17,275 bases of DNA from Colimorpha sp002372855. GTDB lineage: Bacteria > Bacteroidota > Bacteroidia > Bacteroidales > P3. Both the position numbers and the translations under genes were made by a program. Within the stretch, counting starts at the first letter, position 1. Each line of letters opens with the position of its first letter. This document shows, piece after piece, positions 7,237-13,726 of this stretch. The notes under the pieces are model-generated. The model had not been told where the DNA came from. It did not search any database and saw nothing but the letters and a program-made list of their open reading frames with translations. The stretch is from assembly GCA_946621635.1 (NCBI GenBank), contig CAMOOR010000045.1, forward strand, positions 1 through 17,275, written 5' to 3'.

Positions 7237-7293
7237 GGGTTTGGGCTTTGGGCGAGTGTGCTGTACACTGCCCGTTATTCACAATCCACTGGT

Positions 7294-8790
7294 TTACATG
7301 GCCATGTCCTGCAGGAAGCGGACGCTGGCGTGGATGTGCTTGTACATGACCTGGTCGATGTCGACGAAGTTGACGGTCTTGCGGTAGTCGGCGACCATCT
7401 GCTCGATCTTGGGGCTGCTCTTGAGGCCTTCCTGGTGGCGGAAGTCGAGGGCCTGGGCGGCGTTGAAGAGCTCGATGGCGAGGATGCGCTCGGTGTTCTC
7501 GCAGACGCGGTAGGTCTTGGTGGCGGCGTTGCCACCCATGGAGACGAGGTCTTCCTGGTTCTGGCTGCTGGGGATGCTGTCGACGCTGCAGGGGGTGCAG
7601 AGCTGCTTGTTCTGGCTGGCGATGGCGGCGGCGGCGTACTGCGGGATCATGAAGCCGCTGTTGAGGCCGGGTTTGGCCACGAGGAAGGAGGGCAGGCCGC
7701 GTTTGGCGTCGATGAGCTGGTAGGTGCGGCGTTCGCTGATGGCGCCGAGTTCGGCCACGGCGATGGCCAGGAAGTCGAGCACCATGGCGAGGGGTTCGCC
7801 GTGGAAGTGGCCGCCGGAGATGACCAGGTCCTCGTCGGGCAGGACGATGGGGTTGTCGGTGGTGGAGTTGATTTCGGTCTCGACGACGGACTCAACGTAG
7901 CGGATGGTGTCCTTGGCGGCGCCGTGGACCTGCGGGGCGCAGCGGAAGGAGTAGGGGTCCTGGACGTGCTCCTTGTGGCGTGCGATGAGCTGGCTGCCTT
8001 CGAGCCAGCAGCGCACGGCGGCGGCGGTTTCGAGCTGGCCTTTGTGGGGGCGCACCATGTGGAGGCACTCGTAGAAGGGCTCGATGCGGCCGTCGAAGGC
8101 GTCGAGGCTGAGGCTGAGCACCATGTCGGCCTGGCGGCTGAGGCGGCGGGCTTTGAGCAGGCTCCAGACGGCGTAGCTGCTCATGAACTGTGTGCCGTTG
8201 AGGAGGGCGAGGCCTTCCTTGCTCTGCAGCTCGATGGGCTGCCAGCCTTTGGCTTTGTAGACTTCCTGTGCATCGCAGCGACGGCCTTTCCAGTAGACGT
8301 CGCCCATGCCGAGGATGGCGGGGAGCATGAGGTTGGCCAGGGGGCAGAGGTCGCCGCTGGCGCCGAGGGAGCCCTGCTGGTAGACGACGGGCAGGATGTC
8401 GTCGTTGTAGCAGTCGATGAGGCGCTGGACGGTCTGCAGCTGTGCTCCGCTGTAGCCGAAGGTGAAGTTCTGGGCTTTGAGCAGGAGCATGAGGCGGACC
8501 ACCTCGGCGGGCACTTCGTCGCCGACGCCGCAGGCGTGGCTCATGACGAGGTTTTTCTGCAGCTGGCTGAGCTGTTCTTTGCTGATGCTGATGTTGCACA
8601 GGGAGCCGAAGCCGGTGGTGACGCCGTAGATGGGTTCCTTCTGGGTTTCCATCTTCTGGTTGAGGTAGTTGCGGCATTTCTCGATGCGGCGCTTGGCCTC
8701 GTCGCTGAGGGCGAGGGCCATTTTCTTATCGATGATTTCCTGAATCTTGTCCAGGGTCAGTTTTTCGTTGGGGTTGAACGTATAGGTCAT
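7294..8790 (-). CDS. hutH: Histidine ammonia-lyase
   Basis: A 498-residue cytosolic enzyme that removes ammonia from L-histidine to give urocanate, the first step of histidine use. The MIO cofactor-forming triad is A144-S145-G146 within GSLGASGDLCPLANL, close to positions 142-144 of the Pseudomonas enzyme. Other family motifs are YGVTTGFGSL, NGTQFMSSYA, QDPYSFRCAPQVHGA, TDNPIV, SGGHFHGEP and SSQNQEDLVSMG. Length matches the family. The ATG at 8790 follows a leader carrying the same A-tract plus hairpin repeat as pdxA. No other hut gene (hutU, hutI, ftcD) is in the window, so this copy stands alone here. It ends at a strong terminator. A different ammonia-lyase specificity cannot be fully excluded from sequence alone, but the histidine enzyme fits best. 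Confidence 0.95.
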   Translation of the reverse strand: MTYTFNPNEKLTLDKIQEIIDKKMALALSDEAKRRIEKCRNYLNQKMETQKEPIYGVTTGFGSLCNISISKEQLSQLQKNLVMSHACGVGDEVPAEVVRLMLLLKAQNFTFGYSGAQLQTVQRLIDCYNDDILPVVYQQGSLGASGDLCPLANLMLPAILGMGDVYWKGRRCDAQEVYKAKGWQPIELQSKEGLALLNGTQFMSSYAVWSLLKARRLSRQADMVLSLSLDAFDGRIEPFYECLHMVRPHKGQLETAAAVRCWLEGSQLIARHKEHVQDPYSFRCAPQVHGAAKDTIRYVESVVETEINSTTDNPIVLPDEDLVISGGHFHGEPLAMVLDFLAIAVAELGAISERRTYQLIDAKRGLPSFLVAKPGLNSGFMIPQYAAAAIASQNKQLCTPCSVDSIPSSQNQEDLVSMGGNAATKTYRVCENTERILAIELFNAAQALDFRHQEGLKSSPKIEQMVADYRKTVNFVDIDQVMYKHIHASVRFLQDMAM

Positions 8791-8804
8791 TGTTGCTGGT
8801 TGTT

Positions 8805-8862
8805 GGCCTCACCCCTTGCCCCTCTCCCAAGGAGAGGGGAAATTGGTCGAGGACTTTTTTTT
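8805..8862 (-). repeat. CCTCACCCC-family hairpin with A-tract, in the hutH leader
   Basis: Read on the minus strand: A-tract, GTCCTCGACC, hairpin CCCCTCTCC / GGAGAGGGG, then CAAGGGGTGAGGCC, ending 14 bp before the hutH ATG. Order, spacing and orientation match the element before pdxA (1901-1957). Confidence 0.75.
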
Positions 8863-8919
8863 GTTGTTGTTTCTTTGTTGTTTGCTTGCTGGTGGTTCTA
8901 GATTGTTTGGCGTCAGCCG

Positions 8920-8955
8920 CCCCCTCTCCTTGGGAGAGGGGTAAGGGGTGAGGCC
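8920..8955 (-). repeat. CCTCACCCC-family hairpin at the 3' end of the zinc-ribbon gene
   Basis: This lies 2 bp after the stop codon of the zinc-ribbon gene and is the reverse complement of the hutH-leader copy. On the minus strand it reads GGCCTCACCCC, then the hairpin CCCCTCTCC / GGAGAGGGG, matching the repeats after pepA. No T-tract follows. Confidence 0.75.
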
Positions 8956-8957
8956 TT

Positions 8958-9776
8958 TTATTTTTGCAGGTTGGCTTTGGCTTTTTCGGCGATGTCGTCG
9001 TCGACGAGGATGCGGCCGCAGTTCTCGCAGACGATGACTTTCTTGTGCATCTTGATTTCCATCTGGCGCTGGGGCGGGATGTTGCTGAAGCAGCCGCCGC
9101 AGGAGTCGCGGTCGATGGTGACGACGGCGAGGCCGTTGCGGGCGGCGTTGCGGATGCGCTTGTAGGCGGTGAGGTAGCGGTCGTCGATGTACTGCTCCTG
9201 CTCCTTGCTCTTTTCGCGGAGGCGTTTCTCGTCCTTCTCGGTTTCGGCGATGATGGAGGTCAGCTCCTCGCGTTTGGCGTCGAGGTCCTTGGTGCGGTTT
9301 TCGACGAGGGTTTTGGCGGCGGCAATGTGTTCCTTGAGTTCTTTGACTTTGGCGGCACCTTCTTTGTTTTTGCGCTCGCAGAGCTGGATTTCGAGGCTTT
9401 GGAACTCGATTTCCTTGGCGAGGGACTCGTATTCGCGGTTGTTGCGGACGTTGTCCTGCTGTTTTTTGTACTTTTTGATTTGCTCTTCGTGGTCGGCGAT
9501 CTCGTTGGTGCGGGCTTTGTTGGCGGCCTCGGTTTCCTTGATGTCGGTGTTGAAGTTGTCGATGCGGGTGTTGAGTCCGGCGATTTCGTCCTCAAGGTCC
9601 TGTACGGCCTGCGGCAACTCGCCACGGATAATCTGGATTTTGTCAATCTCGCTGTCGACGCTCTGGAGGGTGTAGAGGGCCACGAGGCGTTTCTCGATGG
9701 CGAGGTCGACGTCGGGGCGCAGGATTACCTGGGGTTCGACTTGTTCTTCTTTTTTGGTGCTGACTTTTTTTGCCAT
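8958..9776 (-). CDS. Zinc-ribbon coiled-coil protein (COG1579 type)
   Basis: A 272-residue cytoplasmic protein. Residues about 25-200 form a long, charged, heptad-rich coiled coil. A C-terminal C4 zinc ribbon follows, with C226-x2-C229 and C250-x2-C253 (CGGC and CENC). This layout is that of the COG1579 / DUF164 family, whose molecular role is not firmly established; nucleic-acid or partner binding is a guess. The N-terminus is Lys/Glu-rich (MAKKVSTKKEEQ). It lies 27 bp after the NIF3-like gene on the same strand. I recall NIF3 and COG1579 genes often being neighbours, which would support joint function. A possible promoter of its own lies inside the upstream gene at 9851-9858. Confidence 0.85.
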   Translation of the reverse strand: MAKKVSTKKEEQVEPQVILRPDVDLAIEKRLVALYTLQSVDSEIDKIQIIRGELPQAVQDLEDEIAGLNTRIDNFNTDIKETEAANKARTNEIADHEEQIKKYKKQQDNVRNNREYESLAKEIEFQSLEIQLCERKNKEGAAKVKELKEHIAAAKTLVENRTKDLDAKREELTSIIAETEKDEKRLREKSKEQEQYIDDRYLTAYKRIRNAARNGLAVVTIDRDSCGGCFSNIPPQRQMEIKMHKKVIVCENCGRILVDDDIAEKAKANLQK

Positions 9777-9803
9777 ATTATTATATATATTATTGTTTTC
9801 TAA

Positions 9804-10604
9804 TCAGATATACTGCACGAGGCTTTCTTGCCTTGTGGAAATTCGGCATGCAAAGTTACTAAATTTTTCTGATATAGCGCGATAAAAAATTTCTTTTGCG
9901 AATTGTTCGGTCTCGTAGTGGCCTGCATCGACGAGGATGATGCGCCCCTCGGCGCGCTGGAAGTCGTGGTATTTCAGGTCGGCGGTGATGTAGATGTCGG
10001 CCTTAGCGGCGATGGCGTCGGAGATAAACGAGGCGCCGCTGCCGCCGCAGAGGGCGACGCGGGTGATAGTGGTGAGTGATGAGTGATGAGTGGTGAGTGG
10101 TGAGGTGCGGAGGGTGGGGATGCCGAGCACTTCCTTGACCTTCAGCAGGAAGGCGTTGGCCTCCATGGGTTCGGTCAGTTCGCCCACCATGCCGGCGCCG
10201 TTTTCCTGGTCCATGGGTTTGAGAATGCGGGTGTTCTGCAGGCCCAGCTTCTCGCTGAGGATGCCGTTGACGCCCCAGGGTAGGTTGTCGAGGTTGGTGT
10301 GGGCGGCGTAGACGGCGATGCCGTGCCGGATGAGGCTGATGACGGTGCGGCCGGCCTCGTTGTCGGAGGTGATGCGGCGCAGACCGGAGAAGATGAGGGG
10401 GTGGTGGGTGACGATGAGGTTGAAACCCAGAGTGATGGCCTCGTCGGCAACGGCGGGGGTGAGGTCGAGGGCTACGAGGATGCCGGTGCACGGTTCCTGC
10501 CGCTGGCCGATGAGGAAGCCTGCGTTGTCGTAGTCCTCCTGAAGTTCAGGATGGAAGGTGGCGTCGAGCCACGACGCCACCTGGCCTATTGTGGTGTGTT
10601 CCAT
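9804..10604 (-). CDS. NIF3-like dinuclear metal-centre protein, short form
   Basis: 266 residues of the NIF3 / YbgI (DUF34) family: hexameric cytosolic proteins with a two-metal site, of uncertain biochemical role. Visible motifs are LQEDYDNAGF, THHPLIFSG, AAHTNLDNLPWGVN, ALCGGSG, ADLKYHDFQ and DAGHYETEQF, covering the usual metal ligands. The length is that of the short form, without the extra middle domain present in longer relatives of about 365 residues. I chose the ATG at 10604 because it puts the conserved LQExYDNxG motif at the usual distance; an upstream TTG at 10634 adds only ten lysine-rich residues. Oddly, a heptamer array (10065-10106) encodes SPLTTHHSSLTT in a loop just before ALCGGSG. 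The zinc-ribbon gene follows after 27 bp. Confidence 0.9.
   Translation of the reverse strand: MEHTTIGQVASWLDATFHPELQEDYDNAGFLIGQRQEPCTGILVALDLTPAVADEAITLGFNLIVTHHPLIFSGLRRITSDNEAGRTVISLIRHGIAVYAAHTNLDNLPWGVNGILSEKLGLQNTRILKPMDQENGAGMVGELTEPMEANAFLLKVKEVLGIPTLRTSPLTTHHSSLTTITRVALCGGSGASFISDAIAAKADIYITADLKYHDFQRAEGRIILVDAGHYETEQFAKEIFYRAISEKFSNFACRISTRQESLVQYI
9851..9858 (-). promoter_or_regulatory. Possible intragenic -7 box for the zinc-ribbon gene
   Basis: TAACTTTG on the minus strand fits the Bacteroidota -7 consensus TAnnTTTG, 74 bp before the zinc-ribbon ATG and inside the 3' end of the NIF3-like gene. No TTTG -33 box is seen at the right spacing, so support is weak. Confidence 0.3.
10065..10106 (-). 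repeat. In-frame heptamer array inside the NIF3-like gene
   Basis: About six 7-bp units of the type RTGAGTG (plus strand), of which three or four are clean, span 42 bp or 14 codons. The encoded protein stretch is Ser/Thr/His-rich (TTHHSSLTT). The unit is related to the GATGAGT/ACTCATC array at 17176-17217. Confidence 0.75.
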
Positions 10605-10624
10605 TTGCGTTGTTTTTTTGTTTT

Positions 10625-10639
10625 TATAACGCAAAAGGA
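10625..10639 (-). promoter_or_regulatory. Candidate -7 region upstream of the NIF3-like gene
   Basis: The minus strand carries TCCTTTTG followed by CGTTATA, 20 bp before the ATG. The 12-mer TTTTGCGTTATA is identical to one 24 bp before the six-gene operon (14824-14813). No -33 box is clear. Confidence 0.3.
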
Positions 10640-10665
10640 GTGGTTTTATTGTGCGGGGGGAGGGG

Positions 10666-11436
10666 TTATTGTTTTGTCAGGGTGAGACCGAAGTCGCCGA
10701 GGGCGAAGAAGAGGTGGTTGTCGTCGGGCAGGTAGAAGCCGCCGCTGACGGATTCGTTGCCGTCGGTGGCGCTCACCGTGCCGGCGCCGCCGTGGTAGGA
10801 GTAGCTGACGTTGGCGCGTTCGGTTTCGCGGTGGCCGTCGATGTCCACGACGGTGACGTTGAGCACCCCGGTGGTGGTGCCGACGAGGTGCAGCTCGTAG
10901 ACAATGCTGTCGCCGTTCCATTCGTTGTAGTGGCCTTGTTTCCATGTGGTTCCCGCCAGGGTGGCGGGCTTGGCGAGGTGCTTCTCCTTGAGGCCGAAGT
11001 TGACGATGCCGGGCAGTTCCAGGTCGGTGCTCATTGTGGTGGGTGCGGTGATGCGCAGGCCTTCAGCCTTGGTGTAGTCCAGGTCGAGGCGGTAGCTGCG
11101 AGCGAATTCGCCGGGGATGTCGATGGTGGCCGTGGCGGAGCCGTGGTTGTCGGTCCAGGAGTAGCTCAGTGGCAGGCAGTGGCACAGGGGCCAGGGGCCG
11201 CCGTCGTCCTCGGCAACGAAGAGCAGGCCGCTGTCGGCGGTGTTGCACACGAGGGTGAGGGTGGTCTTGAGGGTTCGGCCCTCGTCGTCGGTGTATGCGT
11301 CGCCGCTCCAGGCCGATCCGGCAAGGTCGATGTCGGGGACGCAGGAGGCAAAGAGGACTGCCGCGAGCAGTGCCATGAATGGGGTTGTTCTTCGCGGGTT
11401 GACGGTCCGTGTTCCGGGTGTGAGTGCTTGTTTCAT
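10666..11436 (-). CDS. Putative lipoprotein C, two tandem beta-rich domains
   Basis: 256 residues, sixth and last gene of the operon, starting 6 bp after lipoprotein B ends. The N-terminus has an arginine pair, a hydrophobic segment and a lipobox (LLAAVLFASC) with the lipidated cysteine at about C32. A shorter start at the Met of FMALLAAV is possible. The mature part seems to be two related halves. Each begins with a similar motif, LAGSAW (38-43) and LAGTTW (160-165), and continues with alternating beta-type sequence. This recalls lipocalin-like domains in other Bacteroidota lipoproteins (inference). The protein is likely anchored in the outer membrane or exposed at the surface. I recognise no named family and assign no function. 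No terminator is visible in the 61 bp before the NIF3-like gene, so some read-through is possible. Confidence 0.75.
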   Translation of the reverse strand: MKQALTPGTRTVNPRRTTPFMALLAAVLFASCVPDIDLAGSAWSGDAYTDDEGRTLKTTLTLVCNTADSGLLFVAEDDGGPWPLCHCLPLSYSWTDNHGSATATIDIPGEFARSYRLDLDYTKAEGLRITAPTTMSTDLELPGIVNFGLKEKHLAKPATLAGTTWKQGHYNEWNGDSIVYELHLVGTTTGVLNVTVVDIDGHRETERANVSYSYHGGAGTVSATDGNESVSGGFYLPDDNHLFFALGDFGLTLTKQ

Positions 11437-11442
11437 AATGGT

Positions 11443-12510
11443 TTAGTCTATACGGTTGAACATGTATTGGCTATTGCATCCGGGGAACCGGTGGATGTCG
11501 TGGATGGTGACGGTGCGGTCGAGCAGGAAGTCGCCCGAGAGGCCCAGGGAGTCGACGGTATGGAAACTGCTGTCGCTGACGAAGAAGTAGCGCAGCGAGA
11601 GTTCCCAGTCCATGCCGGCGCGGTCGGTGTAGTATCGTAGCAACTCGCAGCTGCCGGTGAAGAGGGGACTGATGCAGTTGAGGTAGGGCACCTGCGGGGC
11701 GCAGATGAGTGCCAGGCTTCCCTCGGGGTAGGTCTCGATGATGTTGGGCCAGACGTTCATGACGATGCCGCCCGCCTGGTCGCTGTACCAGGTCTGGCAG
11801 CCTTCGCGGACACGCTCCACGGTGAAATAGTGCTGGTGCTGCGGCCAGCAGGGGTCGGCGGGAAAGTAGCGCAGTATCATGGTGTCTCCGACGAGGGGGG
11901 AGAAGCCGAGGGTGTCGCCCCCTTCGGCGTAGAGAACGAGGATGTTGTCGTCATACTGCCAGATGCTCTCGAATTTGCCGACGGGCAGGTGCCACTGCGT
12001 GTAGCGCTCGTTGTCGAAGCTGACGTAAGCCGTGCGGTTGAGGCTGTCGATGGTGACGACGACCGTGGGGCCTTGGTAGCCGTCGTCCGAGAGGTTGACG
12101 AAGGTGGCCACGCCCCTGCGGGGATACGGCGCGGTGGCGTAGGCGGTGCCGTTCCAGGTGCCGGAGGCGGGGTCGTAGGTGACGGTGACGGTCATGCCGG
12201 CGGCCTCCATGTCGCGCATCCAGGCCTTGATTTCGTCGCGGCTGGTGGTGCTGTAGGTGACGACGTCCTTGGTGGGGTGGCTGGAAGCCGACGCTCCGTG
12301 GAAAGTCACCGTCGAGCCTTCCTCGGCATAGCCGCAGAAGCGCTCCAGCAGGGCGTCGAACTCGGCGTCGCCGTGGGTGGTGACGTGCTGCTCGGCGGCG
12401 TTGTCCACGGAGTAGACAATGTCCCGACGGATTTCGTGCTCTTCGGGATGGCAGGCCGCGAGGGCGAAGAGGGCGGCCAGCAGGATGGAAAGTCGGCTAA
12501 TGTGTTTCAT
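11443..12510 (-). CDS. Putative lipoprotein B, paralogue of lipoprotein A
   Basis: 355 residues; the start is the ATG at 12510, which shares an ATGA overlap with the stop of the preceding gene. Signal peptide II: MKHISRLSILLAALFALAAC, with the lipidated cysteine at C20. Residues about 31-128 are almost identical to lipoprotein A (shared block HGDAEFDALLERFCGYAEEG and TSRDEIKAWMRDMEAAG, ending in TGTWNGTAYATAP-like sequence). The rest is only distantly similar, with matched landmarks such as DSLNRTAY and PVGKFESI. Longer upstream reading in this frame belongs to a shadow of the previous gene. Its place downstream of a sigma and candidate anti-sigma pair suggests a surface component of a regulated envelope system (inference). 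I do not recognise a named family. Confidence 0.8.
   Translation of the reverse strand: MKHISRLSILLAALFALAACHPEEHEIRRDIVYSVDNAAEQHVTTHGDAEFDALLERFCGYAEEGSTVTFHGASASSHPTKDVVTYSTTSRDEIKAWMRDMEAAGMTVTVTYDPASGTWNGTAYATAPYPRRGVATFVNLSDDGYQGPTVVVTIDSLNRTAYVSFDNERYTQWHLPVGKFESIWQYDDNILVLYAEGGDTLGFSPLVGDTMILRYFPADPCWPQHQHYFTVERVREGCQTWYSDQAGGIVMNVWPNIIETYPEGSLALICAPQVPYLNCISPLFTGSCELLRYYTDRAGMDWELSLRYFFVSDSSFHTVDSLGLSGDFLLDRTVTIHDIHRFPGCNSQYMFNRID
12127..12420 (-). repeat. Near-identical duplicated block in lipoprotein B gene
   Basis: 294 bp aligned without gaps to 14411-14704, with seven mismatches by my count and a perfectly identical run of 207 bp (12177-12383). It covers codons about 31-128 of lipoprotein B. 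Confidence 0.9.
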
Positions 12511-12959
12511 TTCAATGCGGTATTGTTTTGGTTCGTTGTTTCTATTTTCTTGATTTGGTATTCCAGCAGGGCTTCGTACTGGGTTCGGTTGTCGATGTGG
12601 TAGAAGCCGAGGGTGCGCCGCTCGTGCGAGGCTACGGCGCGGCAGGCGGGCTGGCCGGTCCAGCGGGTGCGGCGTTCGGGGTGGTCGGCTTCGCCGATCC
12701 ACGAGGTGACGCCCGCCGAGGTGCGTATGTCGTATTCCTCCTTCAGACGCTGCCAGGCTTTGTCGTCGTCGGCCACGACGAGCACCACGTCGACCCGCAC
12801 CGAGTCGTTCAGGCGGAAGCCGCTGACCTGGGCCACGGCAACGTCCTGGCGGGCGGCATGGTGGCGGTAGAGCGTGCTCTCTCGCAGACTGGCAGCCTGG
12901 TTTTGGGCACTGGCCGCCAGGGGCAGCAGGAGGAGCAGGAGGACGAGGATGCGTTTCAT
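12507..12959 (-). CDS. Small secreted protein of unknown function
   Basis: 150 residues, fourth gene of the operon. It has a clear type I signal peptide (about 1-18, with a nine-residue Leu/Val core and an ASA-Q cleavage site), so the mature form is periplasmic or exported. The mature part is rich in charged and aromatic residues and contains one cysteine in GQPACRAVAS. I recognise no domain. The ATG at 12959 overlaps the stop of the membrane-protein gene by 4 bp (ATGA), and its own stop overlaps the start of lipoprotein B in the same way. The longer upstream open frame is a shadow of the membrane-protein gene. Translational coupling on both sides suggests it works together with the membrane protein and lipoprotein B, perhaps as a periplasmic sensor or partner (inference). 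Confidence 0.8.
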   Translation of the reverse strand: MKRILVLLLLLLPLAASAQNQAASLRESTLYRHHAARQDVAVAQVSGFRLNDSVRVDVVLVVADDDKAWQRLKEEYDIRTSAGVTSWIGEADHPERRTRWTGQPACRAVASHERRTLGFYHIDNRTQYEALLEYQIKKIETTNQNNTALK

Positions 12960-13264
12960 ATCAGGATGCTGTTGTTGTTGTCGTCGAGGAGCACGGCGGC
13001 GAGGTCGGCCCACTGCTGGTCGGTGAACTGTTGCGAGCGGTTGCTGCACACGAGGGTGTAGTCGCCCGAGAGGGGTTCGGACGGACGCAGTAGCATCGCT
13101 GCCACAGCTGTCACTGCCGCCACGCCTACCACCGTCAGCGCCACCCGCCGACGCAGGCGGCGACGGCGTTGCCAGGCCGGGAGTTGGCGCACCATGCTGC
13201 GGGCCACGTGCTGCCCTTCCAGAAGCTCCCATTGTTCGTCGAATGTTGTCATATTGTTATTCAT
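12956..13264 (-). CDS. Small single-pass membrane protein, candidate anti-sigma factor
   Basis: 102 residues. The N-terminal part (1-40) is acidic and then strongly basic, with RRRRLRRR just before one transmembrane segment (about 41-59). This predicts a cytoplasmic N-terminus and a periplasmic C-terminal tail of about 43 residues containing DYTLVCSNRS and QQWADLAAVLL. No zinc-binding HxxxCxxC anti-sigma motif is present. It is called a candidate anti-sigma factor because it follows the ECF sigma gene directly with a 4-bp ATGA overlap, is membrane-anchored and has a short cytoplasmic region that could hold the sigma factor. The start ATG at 13264 fits this overlap; an internal ATG at 13252 is possible. 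The function is inferred only from size, topology and position. Confidence 0.75.
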   Translation of the reverse strand: MNNNMTTFDEQWELLEGQHVARSMVRQLPAWQRRRRLRRRVALTVVGVAAVTAVAAMLLRPSEPLSGDYTLVCSNRSQQFTDQQWADLAAVLLDDNNNSILI

Positions 13265-13722
13265 TTGTCCCAAAGTTGTCTCAGTTTCTCTTTTATTCTC
13301 ACCAGCCGGACGCTGATGTTGTTGGCCGTGAGGCCCGTTTGCTGCGCTATCTCTTCGTAGTTGTAGCCCTCGATGTGCATGCGGACGATGGTGCGGTCGG
13401 GGTCGGGGAGGAGTTCGATGAGGCGGTGCAGATGATGGGGAAGGGTGCTGTCGTCGGCGGGAGGGTCGTAGCCTTCGGGCAGGGGAGAGGTCTCGGGGGT
13501 GCGGCGCAGGATGTCGATGCAGGTGCTGCGCGCCACGCGCCATATCCATGCCGCCTGCAGGGGAACGGCGCCGAGGGCGAGGAGCTGCTCGCGCCGCTGC
13601 CAGAGGACAAGGCTGACCTCCTGCACCAGGTCGTCGGCACTTACGCCCCGCCGGCTGTAGCGCAGGCAGACGGAGTAGACGAGGCCGCGATGGCGGTGCA
13701 GTATGTGCTCGAAGGGGGTCAA
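13261..13722 (-). CDS. ECF-type RNA polymerase sigma factor
   Basis: 153 residues. Region 2 spans about 7-75 (DDLVQEVSLVLWQR, then the aromatic and basic WIWRVARSTCIDILRR). Region 4 spans about 100-151, with a helix-turn-helix (GYNYEEIAQQTGLTANNISV). Regions 1.1 and 3 are absent, as in the extracytoplasmic-function group. It would bind core RNA polymerase and direct it to a small set of promoters. The start is TTG at 13722: an in-frame stop at 13734-13732 leaves no ATG before conserved region 2. The TTG lies 4 bp after the stop of lipoprotein A, so translation may be coupled, and the weak start may limit the sigma level. The 3' end overlaps the candidate anti-sigma gene by 4 bp. No TonB or SusCD-type partners are near, so this is not the usual Bacteroidota FecI/FecR glycan-uptake arrangement. 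Confidence 0.92.
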   Translation of the reverse strand: MTPFEHILHRHRGLVYSVCLRYSRRGVSADDLVQEVSLVLWQRREQLLALGAVPLQAAWIWRVARSTCIDILRRTPETSPLPEGYDPPADDSTLPHHLHRLIELLPDPDRTIVRMHIEGYNYEEIAQQTGLTANNISVRLVRIKEKLRQLWDK

Positions 13723-13726
13723 GGGT

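Noticed and set aside
7159..8901. Long plus-strand open frame opposite hutH, and similar ones opposite the zinc-ribbon, lipoprotein and M13 genes
   Set aside because: The minus strand encodes clear family motifs with plausible starts and a terminator; the plus-strand products are Val/Gly/Ala/Asp-rich shadow translations.
8958..9776. SMC or Rad50-like ATPase because of the long coiled coil
   Set aside because: No Walker A or signature motif is present; the C-terminal C4 zinc ribbon and size fit the COG1579 family.
10604..10634. TTG start adding ten residues to the NIF3-like protein
   Set aside because: The added sequence is lysine-rich, unconserved and overlaps the likely promoter; the ATG at 10604 places the family motif normally.
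12510..12702. N-terminal extension of lipoprotein B by 64 residues
   Set aside because: The extension is a frame shadow of the preceding gene and would bury the lipoprotein signal; the ATGA overlap gives a natural start at 12510.
12956..13264. Zinc-binding anti-sigma factor or FecR-type regulator
   Set aside because: No HxxxCxxC motif, and at 102 residues it is far too short for FecR; only topology and position support an anti-sigma role.
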